This document shows positions 24,496 to 32,076 of a stretch of DNA of 43,572 nt, in pieces (positions within the stretch are counted from its first letter, which is position 1; each line of letters opens with the position of its first letter). The translations under genes were made by a program, and so were the position numbers. The stretch is from positions 1-43,572 of the forward strand of contig JAQGJJ010000129.1 in the NCBI GenBank assembly GCA_028290695.1, written 5' to 3'. Below the pieces are notes generated by a model. That model worked only from the letters and a program-made list of their open reading frames with translations, did no database searches and had not been told where the DNA came from. This stretch comes from Enterovirga sp. (GTDB lineage Bacteria > Pseudomonadota > Alphaproteobacteria > Rhizobiales > Beijerinckiaceae).

Positions 24496-26195
24496 TGCAG
24501 ATGGATCCGATCACACTCGAGATCATCGCGAGCCGGTTCGAAGAAATTCAGCAGATCATGAAGCAACGCCTGTTCAGAACGGGCTATTCGACCATCCTGC
24601 GCGAGTCTTTCGACGGCAGCTCCGGGCTGACCACGGCAGATGGCAGGCTGATCGGAGCGTCAGGCGTATCGTATCACACCGTGCCCTATTCGATGATGGT
24701 CAAGTGGATCGTCGCGCATTTCGGCCTGGACGACATCCATCCGGGCGACACGTTCCTGTCGAACGATCCGTACAAGGGGTGCGTGGCCCATACGCCGGAC
24801 GTGGCGGTCGTCACTCCTGTTTTCGCCGACGGGGTCCTGGTCGCCTTCTGCACCAGCATGGGGCACAAGCCCGATGTCGGCGGGATCGCGCCCTCCACCT
24901 CGAGCGCCTTGTCGCGATCCATCTTCCACGAGGGCCTCGTGGTGCCGCCCGTAAAGCTCTACGCGCGCGGCGTGCCCAACGAGGGCGTGCAACGGATCCT
25001 CGCCAACAATTCGCGCACGCCCGAGCTCCTCATGGGCGACATCGAGGGGCAGGTCGGATGCACCCGTATCGGCCGGCAGCTGATGGAGGAACTCTGCGCC
25101 CGCTACTCGGTCCCAGTGGTCCAGGCGGCGATGGAGCTCCTGCTCGATTCCGCCGAGACGCGGTTGCGCCTTGCTCTCGCGGCCGTGCCGGACGGTGACG
25201 CTTCGGCGGAAAACTGGCTCGACGGCGACGGCGCATCGGACCGTCCGGTCAAGGTCCATGTCACCGTCCGCAAGCGCGGGGACACCCTGTCGCTCGACCT
25301 GACGGGGAGCGATCCGCAGACGCTCGGCCCCGCGAACGCTGTCGAGCAGGCCTGCCGGGCGGCGGCAACCGGTGCGGTCTTGGGCTTCCTCGATCCCGGA
25401 ATTCCCTTCAACGACGGCGTCTTCAGGGCTATCGAGATCGACACCGGCGAGGGGCTCTGCGTCAGCCCGCGCTTCCCGAGCCCGGTGAATTCCTACATTC
25501 CGACCACCCACATTCTGTTCAACTGCGTGGCCCAGGCCCTCGGCCAGCTTTGCCCGGAGCGGGCGTTCGCGGATTCGGGCCTCGGTTGCGGTGGTTTCGG
25601 CTTCGGCTATGCCCAGCCTGGCGGCGGTCCGACACGGGTCCAGTACGAGGTGATCGAGACAGCGCTCGGCGGGACATCGCGGGGCGATGGGGCCCCCATG
25701 GTGTTCACGGTGATGATCTTCGAATCCGTCGAGCCGATCGAGATCGTCGAGACGGAGTTCCCCGTCCGGATCGACGATTTCTCGGTGCGGACGGATTCGG
25801 GTGGGGCGGGCATCCACCGCGGCGGCCTCGGCTATTGCCGCAGCTGGCGCGTGCTCCAGGATGCCCAGTTCTCGTCCCGCACGTCCCACCGCCGCTTCGG
25901 CGCGTCCGGGATCGCGGGCGGCGGAGCGCCCCTACCGTCCCGCACCACCCTCAACCCGGGCCGGCCCGACGAGCGGGTCCTGAACGGCCTCGAGCAGCTC
26001 AACCTGAAGGCTGGCGACGTCATCCGGCTGGAGCAGAGCGGCGGTGGCGGCTGGGGCGACCCGAAGGATCGAGACGGGCAGGCGCTGCTCGACGACGTGG
26101 CCGACGGCTACGTTTCGGAAGAGAGCGCACGCCGCGCCTATGGCCGCGCGGTCACGCGGGAGCCCTCGGGCCGAGTTGCCTTCCTGCGGGAGTGA
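24495..26195 (+). CDS. Hydantoinase/oxoprolinase family protein, HyuB-type subunit
   Basis: The 566-residue protein begins DPITLEIIASRFEEIQQIMKQ and contains FLSNDPYKGCVAHTPDVAVVTPVF and CTSMGHKPDVGG, the usual HyuB metal-site region with histidines and aspartates. It ends with the glycine-rich SGGGGWGDPKDRD motif characteristic of HyuB. It forms the catalytic complex with the preceding HyuA-type subunit (translationally coupled). A third small carboxylase subunit, as in acetophenone or acetone carboxylases, is not found next to it, which slightly favours an amidohydrolase. With the binding protein upstream, it may act on the imported compound (inference). Confidence 0.92.
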   Translation: MQMDPITLEIIASRFEEIQQIMKQRLFRTGYSTILRESFDGSSGLTTADGRLIGASGVSYHTVPYSMMVKWIVAHFGLDDIHPGDTFLSNDPYKGCVAHTPDVAVVTPVFADGVLVAFCTSMGHKPDVGGIAPSTSSALSRSIFHEGLVVPPVKLYARGVPNEGVQRILANNSRTPELLMGDIEGQVGCTRIGRQLMEELCARYSVPVVQAAMELLLDSAETRLRLALAAVPDGDASAENWLDGDGASDRPVKVHVTVRKRGDTLSLDLTGSDPQTLGPANAVEQACRAAATGAVLGFLDPGIPFNDGVFRAIEIDTGEGLCVSPRFPSPVNSYIPTTHILFNCVAQALGQLCPERAFADSGLGCGGFGFGYAQPGGGPTRVQYEVIETALGGTSRGDGAPMVFTVMIFESVEPIEIVETEFPVRIDDFSVRTDSGGAGIHRGGLGYCRSWRVLQDAQFSSRTSHRRFGASGIAGGGAPLPSRTTLNPGRPDERVLNGLEQLNLKAGDVIRLEQSGGGGWGDPKDRDGQALLDDVADGYVSEESARRAYGRAVTREPSGRVAFLRE

Positions 26196-26204
26196 TCGCG
26201 CGGG

Positions 26205-26225
26205 GTCGCCACGCTCGAGGGCGAC
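26205..26225. terminator. Hairpin between convergent HyuB-type and flavin reductase genes
   Basis: GTCGCC and GGCGAC arms with a 9-base loop lie in the 46-bp gap between the two convergent stop codons. This is the right place for a two-way terminator, but there is no T-run on either side. Confidence 0.3.
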
Positions 26226-26241
26226 GGCCGAGGCGCGGCGC

Positions 26242-27195
26242 TCACGGGAGATCGGGCGGTGCCGCCTCGGTATTGGCAATCACCCGCCGCAAGAGCTGCT
26301 TCAGCAGGTGGACCTCGCTGAAGTCCATGTCGGCGAAGGCGTTCGTTTCCACCGAGCGGGCCATGGACAGAAGCTCGAGGACGTCACGCCGGCCCTGGTG
26401 CGTCAAGCTCACCTCCGTCTCGCTCGTCACGGGCCCCACCGCCTCGAGCAAGCCAGCCTCCATGAGCTTCTCAACCGCGGCTGGTGTGCAGCGCAGACCG
26501 GAAAAGCGGATCTTGTCGTCGATTTCGGCCACGGTTGTCGCGTTCTGCCGGGCTGCCATTTGAAGGATCGCGCTATCCACGTCGCTCCAGCCCATCTCCC
26601 GGCGCCGGAGCAGGGGCAGCCGGCGAATCTGGAAGAAGGCCCGCCAGAGAAGATAGTTGAGGTCCTCGTCCGAGACCGGGTCGCCCGCCTGCCGCAGAGG
26701 CCGCCGGTGCTCCTCCGAGCGAGGCACGGCCAGCGCATAGCGGCCTCCGTGAAAGACGAGCGGCGGCCGGGCCGAGTGCAGAAAGGAGACGACCTCTCCA
26801 ACGAAAATGATGTGGTCGCCACCGTCATAGCGATGCACGGTCCGGCACTCAAAGCGTGTGGCGCAGTGCAGCAGCAGCGGGACGCCGCCCTCCCCCCGGT
26901 CGACATCGAGGCCGGCGAACCGGTCCACCCCCCTGGCCGAGAACCGCCGCGAGAGGTCATCCTGGTCGGCCGCGAGGATATGAACGGCGAAATGCTCCGC
27001 GGCCTGGAAGGCGTCGAGGTTGGAGGAGTTCCGGCCGAGGCTCCACAGGACCATCGCGGGATCGAGCGACACGGAGTTGAAGCTGGACGCTGTGAGCCCG
27101 GCATCACGCCCATCCGGGGCGCGGGTCGTCACGACCACGACGCCTGTCGCGAAGGCCGCAAGCGCGTCCCGGAATGCGCGCGGGTCGTGCGTCAC
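26242..27195 (-). CDS. Flavin reductase domain fused to MarR-like winged-helix domain (two-component monooxygenase reductase)
   Basis: The 317-residue protein has a flavin reductase domain in about the first 165 residues (FATGVVVVTTRAPDGRDAGLTASSFNSVSLDPAMVLWSL; AEHFAVHILAADQ). It then has a helical domain of about 140 residues with a winged-helix look (LLRRREMGWSDVDSAILQMAARQNATTVAEIDDKI; VSLTHQGRRDVLELL). Known relatives with this arrangement include the reductase component of p-hydroxyphenylacetate hydroxylase, whose MarR-like tail senses the substrate and relieves self-inhibition. It should make reduced flavin from NAD(P)H for the adjacent oxygenase. Its GTG start overlaps the TGA of the monooxygenase gene (GTGA), so they form a pair. 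The partner gene is frameshifted. Confidence 0.9.
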   Translation of the reverse strand: MTHDPRAFRDALAAFATGVVVVTTRAPDGRDAGLTASSFNSVSLDPAMVLWSLGRNSSNLDAFQAAEHFAVHILAADQDDLSRRFSARGVDRFAGLDVDRGEGGVPLLLHCATRFECRTVHRYDGGDHIIFVGEVVSFLHSARPPLVFHGGRYALAVPRSEEHRRPLRQAGDPVSDEDLNYLLWRAFFQIRRLPLLRRREMGWSDVDSAILQMAARQNATTVAEIDDKIRFSGLRCTPAAVEKLMEAGLLEAVGPVTSETEVSLTHQGRRDVLELLSMARSVETNAFADMDFSEVHLLKQLLRRVIANTEAAPPDLP

Positions 27196-28564
27196 GAGGC
27201 GAGCGCCGCGCTGGCTCGCGCCGGGGCGGCGCTGGCGCGCACGACATCGGTGAGGCCGAGGTTCTCCCGCAACGTGCTCCCGGCATACTCCTTCTGGAAG
27301 GAGCCCCGGCGCTGCAACTCGGGTATGACCAGCCGGACGAAGTCCTCGTAGCTACCCGGGACGCTGTGGGCTGCGACCACGAACCCGTCGCACGCCCCGC
27401 CGAGGAACCACTCCTCCATCTGGTCAGCCACGTCGACGGCCGATCCGACGAAGGTCGGGAACTCACGCGCCGTCGCCCGTCCGCTGTATTTGATGAAGTC
27501 CTCGACCGTCGGATTGCGGCGTCCGCTCAGCTGCACGACCCGATCACGCGTCGAGCGGATCCCGGTGATCGAATCGAGCTCCTCGTCCGAGAAGGGCTCT
27601 CCCAACGGTTTCGTCGCGAAATCGTAATTCAGGACCTCGGACAGCAGGACGAGCGCATCTTCCGGCTTGGCCAGGCCTTCCAGGAAGGCCATCTTGTCCT
27701 CGGCCATCGTCCTCGTCTCGGCCACGACCGTGTAGACCGCGGGTGCGATCGACGTCGTCTCGCGCCCGATGCTCCGAAGGTGGCCCTTCATATCCGCGTA
27801 CGCGGCCTTGCCGATGGTCAGGTTCGGATAGACGACGAAGATCAGCTCGCCCCAGCGCGACGCGAAGGAGCGTCCGCGGCCGCTTTGGCCCGCCTGGATG
27901 AGCACCGGCTGCCCCTGAGCGGAACGCGGCACCGTGAACGGGCCTCTCGACCTGAAATACTGACCGTCGTGGTCGAGCCGACGAACGCGGGACGGTTCGG
28001 CAAACACGCCCGATTGCTTGTCGGCCAGGATGGCTCCGTCTTCCCACGTGGCCCAATGCCCGAGGACAACCTCCATGAACTCGTCGGCCCGGTCATATCG
28101 GCGATCGTGGTCGAGATGCTCGCTCCGGCCGAAATTTGCGGCCTCCGCGTCGTTCAACGACGTGACGACGTTCCAGGCGACCCGCCCACCCAGCATGAGG
28201 TCCATCGTCGCGAACAGGCGGGCCACATGGTAGGGCTCGTAATAGGTGGTCGAGTAGGTCACGCCCAGACCGAGCCGCTCCGTCGCCATGCCGATCGTCA
28301 TGGCGACGACCACCGGGTCGAGCTTGGCAGCCCGGATGCCGCCCCTGACGGTCAGCGCGTAGTCGTCCCCGTAACGGTCCGGCATACCCAGGCGGTCGTC
28401 GAAGAAGGCGAGGTGGAATTTCCCATGCTCGAGCGTGCGCCCGATCCGCTGGTAGTAGTCGCTCGACGCCCATCGGTGTGAGAAGCCGGATGTCGCCACG
28501 AGGCCGGAAAATTCGAGCAGTTCTGAGCCTGCAGGAACGCGACGAGCTTCATCTGCCGGGTCAT
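27192..28564 (-). pseudogene. LLM-class flavin-dependent monooxygenase (NtaA/SnaA/DszA-like), frameshifted
   Basis: The downstream frame (28472 to 27192) encodes DYYQRIGRTLEHGKFHLAFFDDRLG, then TTYYEPYHVARLFATMD, WNVVTSLNDAEAANFG and GSAVDVADQMEEWF, the NtaA/SnaA/DszA family of reduced-flavin monooxygenases. The family's conserved N-terminus is present but in another frame: MTRQMKLVAFLQAQNCSNFPASWRHPASHTD starting at ATG 28564. Joining the two needs one extra base near 28472 (GATGGG instead of GATTGGG), which would read TDWASSDYYQRIG exactly as in homologues. So one base has been lost, or the sequence has an error there. The ORF open further upstream (to 28607) reads nonsense before the join. 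Restored length would be about 457 residues. It forms a two-component system with the flavin reductase that overlaps its end. Confidence 0.82.
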
Positions 28565-28625
28565 GAATACGCCTCTCGCCGAATTGTTGAGCCTGCTCGA
28601 TCGGCACGCCTGCGCTGCGTTCGTC

Positions 28626-29846
28626 TCAGATGACGCCCTTGCTTTTCAGCGTGTTCATTCGGTCTTCCGACAAACCCAGAAGGCCCGAGTAGATCTCATC
28701 GTTGCTGGAGCCGAGGACGGGACCGAGATGCTTGACGCGGCCTTGCGTCTCCGAAAGGCGCGCGGCAGGTGCCTGCACCCGCATCGGTCCGAGCTCCGGG
28801 TCGTCGATCGTCAGGAAGGCTTCGCGCGCAACGATATGCGGATCGCTCATCAGCGTGGCGATGTCGTAGACCGGCGCAACCGCGACCTCGGCTTCTTCCA
28901 GGACACGCAGGACCTCTGCCTGAGGATGCCGCAGCACCCATTCGGCGACCATCCCGTCGATCTCGTCGGCACGCCGCAGCCGGCCTTGCGCGTCCCCGAA
29001 CTCAGGATGGCTGGCAAGCTCCTCCCGGCCGATCGCCTTGAAGATCCGGGCGGCCACGGTCGGCGATGAGCCGGAGGTCGCGATCCACTTCCCGTCCGAG
29101 GTCTTGTAGGTATTGCGCGGAACGCTGACGTTCCAACGGTTCCCGTTGCGCGAGGCATTTACGCCCAGCTGGTCGTGCTCGAGATACATATGCTCGAGGA
29201 GCCGCATCAGCGGCTCGATCAAGTTCAGGTCGATGAACTGGCCGTCCGCGCCATGCACATCGCGGTGGTAGAGCGCGAACATCACGGCATTGACGGCATT
29301 GAGCGACGCAACCCCGTCCGCCAGCATGAAGGGTGGCAGCGTCGGGGGCCCGTCGGCCGGCCCCGTCGTGTGAGCGAAGCCACTCATGGCTTCCCCGAGC
29401 GTGCCGAAGCCCGGCCGGGACGCATACGGACCGGTATACCCGAATCCGGTGATTTGCAGCATGATCAGCTTCGGATTGATCGCGTGGAGATGCTCCCATG
29501 CGAGCCCCCATTTCTCGAGCCGTCCGGGCCTGAAGTTCACGATCAGGACGTCGGCCTCTTTGACCAACTCGCGCAGGAGATCTTGCCCTTCGGGGAAATG
29601 CAGATCGAGCGTGATCGAGCGCTTGTTGCGACCGATGCTTTTCCAAAGAAGCCCGATGCCGTTGCGCTTGCCGCCCCAGTCGCGAAGCGGATCGCCCCGT
29701 TTCGGATGCTCCACCTTGATGACGTCGGCCCCGAATTCGGCCATCAGGGCGGCCGCGAGGGGGGCGGCCCCAAGCGTCGCCGCATCGATCACCCTCACGC
29801 CTGCAAGGGCTTGCTGAGGGGCAGTCCCGCCGCCGACCCGCTCCAT
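28626..29846 (-). CDS. CaiB/BaiF (class III) CoA-transferase family protein
   Basis: The 406-residue protein begins LAGVRVIDAATLGAAPLAAALMAEFGADVIKVEHPKRGD, the class III opening. It continues with SITLDLHFPEGQDLLRELVKEADVLIVNFRPG and LQITGFGYTGPYASRPGFG. Asp177 in LADGVAS is the likely catalytic aspartate that forms the mixed anhydride. The enzyme moves CoA between carboxylic acids, keeping the whole acyl chain. ATG at 29846 is preferred because GAGGA lies 9 bases before it; an ATG at 29864 in the same frame has no usable site. It lies 61 bases upstream of the monooxygenase pair on the same strand and has a good promoter at 29890-29918 with a putative operator just beyond. Confidence 0.92.
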   Translation of the reverse strand: MERVGGGTAPQQALAGVRVIDAATLGAAPLAAALMAEFGADVIKVEHPKRGDPLRDWGGKRNGIGLLWKSIGRNKRSITLDLHFPEGQDLLRELVKEADVLIVNFRPGRLEKWGLAWEHLHAINPKLIMLQITGFGYTGPYASRPGFGTLGEAMSGFAHTTGPADGPPTLPPFMLADGVASLNAVNAVMFALYHRDVHGADGQFIDLNLIEPLMRLLEHMYLEHDQLGVNASRNGNRWNVSVPRNTYKTSDGKWIATSGSSPTVAARIFKAIGREELASHPEFGDAQGRLRRADEIDGMVAEWVLRHPQAEVLRVLEEAEVAVAPVYDIATLMSDPHIVAREAFLTIDDPELGPMRVQAPAARLSETQGRVKHLGPVLGSSNDEIYSGLLGLSEDRMNTLKSKGVI

Positions 29847-29889
29847 CGACACGTTTCCTCGCATGCTCCGTTAGCCAGAGCTTGCCCAA

Positions 29890-29918
29890 GGAATACCGGC
29901 ATCAACCAGTGGGGTCAA
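29890..29918 (-). promoter_or_regulatory. Sigma70-type promoter of the CoA-transferase operon
   Basis: On the reverse strand TTGACC (29913-29918) and TATTCC (29890-29895) are separated by exactly 17 bases, placing the start about 37 bases before the preferred ATG at 29846. This is the best-looking promoter pair in the region. Confidence 0.45.
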
Positions 29919-29922
29919 CGAA

Positions 29923-29939
29923 GACGAAAACAATTCGGC
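29923..29939. promoter_or_regulatory. Inverted repeat GCCGAA-N5-TTCGTC, second copy of candidate operator
   Basis: On the reverse strand this 17-base site matches 20110-20126 at 13 positions, with the same 5-base spacer and one arm mismatch. It lies directly upstream of the -35 of the CoA-transferase promoter, a position used by activators. Confidence 0.45.
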
Positions 29940-30461
29940 TTATATGCTCGTCACCTTAGGGCCCCTGATTACCCCTCCTCCGCTCCGCCAAACCTTCTGC
30001 CCGGGGGACGGCTTTCTGGTTCCAGACCTCTGGCTCCGACGCACGAGGCTGCGTGAGTCCGGCTGCCCCTCTCGGGCGCCACTCTGAAGAGGCCGGACCT
30101 GAGGCACGGGACGCACTACCATCCACGTGGATCGGCCGTTCCGGATCCCACCGCGGAAATCCTGTCGGCTGCCGCGCGAAAGCGTCGGTCGCACGAGCGT
30201 CGCGCAGACGCCACGGTGCAGCGCGGCCATGAACTCCCCCGGGGGGGGGGGCGGTTTCGCAGTGCCCACCCGCGGACCGGCTGCGCCCCTCGAGCGGGCC
30301 GCGGCCTTGTGGGTGGAAGAGGACGGGTCCTGCTGGCCTAACGGCGAGCGCCCGAACCGGTCGCCCGGGAGAATTACCGAAAAGCTCGGTGCGGCTGCCC
30401 GAAAGCCTTGCGTTCCGAGTTTCCTTCGGGTTTGTTTCGTCAAAAGCGCGGCTGGCGCCGT

Positions 30462-30481
30462 CCTCTCGGGTCACCGAGAGG
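30462..30481 (+). promoter_or_regulatory. Perfect 20-base palindromic hairpin CCTCTCGG-GTCA-CCGAGAGG before the DctP-type gene
   Basis: Eight-base arms with a tetraloop end 38 bases before the ATG at 30520. It could be a leader hairpin or an operator for the DctP-type gene. Confidence 0.4.
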
Positions 30482-30519
30482 CGTTGCGCCTGACCGGATG
30501 CTTCGAGGGAGGGTTTATC

Positions 30520-31614
30520 ATGCGGCGTAGAACGATGCTTGCATCCGGGCCTGCGCTGGCGGCCGCCGCCCTCGCGAGCCCGGCGCTCGCCCAGGGCAAT
30601 CCGGCGATCCGGTGGCGGCTCGTGACGGGCTATCCTCGATCCATCGATGTGCTGTTCGGGGTGATCGACAACTTCGCTCGCGCGGTCTCGGAGGCAACGG
30701 ACGGAAAATTCGCGATCCAGACCTTCGCGGGAGGCGAGATCGTTCCGGCGCTGCAGGCGGTCGACGCCGTGGCCAACGGCACGGTCGAGATGGCCCACAC
30801 GTCGTCTTACTACTATCTTGGCAAGAACCCGATGTACGCACCCTTCACCGGGCTGCCGTTCCTGATGAATGCCCGCCAGCACAATGCCTGGCTCTATTTC
30901 GGGGGCGGCAACGCTCTCGCGGACGCGTTCTACGCGACGCAGGGGCTGGTCGCGTTTCCGGCCGGAAACAGCGGCGCACAGATGGGCGGCTGGTTCCGCA
31001 AAGAGATCAACGGGCTTGCCGATCTCCAAGGGTTGAAGTTCCGCGTCGCCGGGCTCGTCGGCAGCATCTACGCGAAGCTCGGCGTGGTGCCCCAGCTGAT
31101 CGCGCCCGGCGATTCCTATCCGGCGCTGGAGCGCGGCACTATCGACGCGGCGGACTGGGTGGGGCCGCACGATGACGAGAAGCTCGGCTTCGTCAGGGTT
31201 GCGCCCTACTACTACTACCCTGGCTTCATGGAGAGCAGCGTCGTGGCGCATGTCTTCATCAACAAGGAGCACTGGGACGCTCTGCCGAGCGCCTACAAAT
31301 CGATCGTTCGGACCGCCGCGATGGCGGCCAATCTGGAGATGGTCGCCCGCTACGACGCGGTGAACCCGCCCGCGCTCCGGCGGCTGATCGGAGCGGGCGC
31401 CAAGCTCAGGGTCTTCAACCCGGAGATTATTTCCGCCTGCTATCGCGCCGCAAACGAGGTCTACGCGGAGATCGGCACCCGGTCCCCGGAATTCACCCGC
31501 GTGCTCGCTCACATGCAGGCGTTCCGGGACGAGCAGATGCCCTGGTGGCAGATCAGCGAATACGCTGCGGACGGGGTGAACATCGGTATCCGGGGACGGA
31601 ACCGGACGCCGTAA
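30520..31614 (+). CDS. TRAP transporter DctP-type substrate-binding protein
   Basis: The 364-residue protein has a twin-arginine-like signal (RRRTMLASGPALAAAALASPALAQ). The DctP fold follows: ITWRLVTGYPRSID-like opening (here AIRWRLVTGYPRSID), IVPALQAVDAVANGTVEMAHT, NSGAQMGGWFRKEINGLADLQGLKFRV and ALERGTIDAADWVGPHDDE. It binds a carboxylate (usually through a conserved Arg in the LKFRV segment) in the periplasm and hands it to a DctQM membrane pair. No DctQ or DctM gene is adjacent. GAGGGAGGG precedes the ATG at 30520; longer in-frame starts upstream lack similarity. It is the fifth binding protein in the window without its membrane partners. Confidence 0.92.
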   Translation: MRRRTMLASGPALAAAALASPALAQGNPAIRWRLVTGYPRSIDVLFGVIDNFARAVSEATDGKFAIQTFAGGEIVPALQAVDAVANGTVEMAHTSSYYYLGKNPMYAPFTGLPFLMNARQHNAWLYFGGGNALADAFYATQGLVAFPAGNSGAQMGGWFRKEINGLADLQGLKFRVAGLVGSIYAKLGVVPQLIAPGDSYPALERGTIDAADWVGPHDDEKLGFVRVAPYYYYPGFMESSVVAHVFINKEHWDALPSAYKSIVRTAAMAANLEMVARYDAVNPPALRRLIGAGAKLRVFNPEIISACYRAANEVYAEIGTRSPEFTRVLAHMQAFRDEQMPWWQISEYAADGVNIGIRGRNRTP

Positions 31615-32076
31615 CCGGCGGCGCGGCGGGAGGGTTGCTCCGGTCATGAACGTCCTTCGTGCGGCTTTCACGCCCCGCGGGTCGGTGCAGGCTCCATGCT
31701 CGCGATCATCGTGAAGAGAACCGCGCGTTCCCTGCCTCCCGTTGGCTGCCGTGGCCCGATGCTGCCGGGCATGCCGATCGCCTTCGCGATCGGTCCCGGT
31801 TTTCCTTGGCTCCGTTCTCCCGACCCAAGGCGCGCACTCCGGATGCGGGCAGAGATCATCGGCTCAGCCGTGTCGTCCCGGCGTCGACACCGTCGCGCTT
31901 CTGGGGGCGGTCTCCGGTCTGGTCGGCGGTCTCGCGACCCGGACGCATCGGCTCTCGCCATCCTGTCGCCGCCCGGTTCACGTCGCTAAGCCGCTCACAT
32001 GGAACTCGCGCTCCGGACAGCCGAGCCCTACCGCCACATATCGCCGCCGACGCCGGTGCGAAGGAGCTGACCAACG
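31615..32076. other. 462-bp gene-free region between the DctP-type and TPP-enzyme genes
   Basis: It contains a likely terminator at 31774-31805 and, at the right end, AAGGAG 11 bases before the TPP-enzyme start. Short open frames here resemble no family. Confidence 0.5.
31774..31805 (+). terminator. Rho-independent terminator after the DctP-type gene
   Basis: CCGATCGC-CTTC-GCGATCGG is a perfect 8-bp stem with a tetraloop (31774-31793) followed by TCCCGGTTTTCC. The T-run is short, but it is the most convincing terminator in the window. Confidence 0.5.

Larger units (their letters stand above)
29847..30519. other. 673-bp gene-free region between the CoA-transferase and DctP-type genes
   Basis: It holds the reverse promoter at 29890-29918, the inverted repeat at 29923-29939, a run of 5 C then 11 G (30236-30251), a weak CCGAG-N5-TTCGG site at 30415-30429 and a strong palindrome at 30462-30481. 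The open frames that cross it have no recognisable family, and I see no gene remnant I could name. Confidence 0.5.

Noticed and set aside
28565-28607. Longer start of the LLM-type monooxygenase at 28607
   Set aside because: That frame encodes unrelated residues before the join, while the conserved N-terminus is found in a different frame from 28564.
29940-30443. 167-codon reverse-strand open frame in the gap before the DctP-type gene
   Set aside because: Low-complexity, proline- and arginine-rich translation without family pattern, crossing a homopolymer run.
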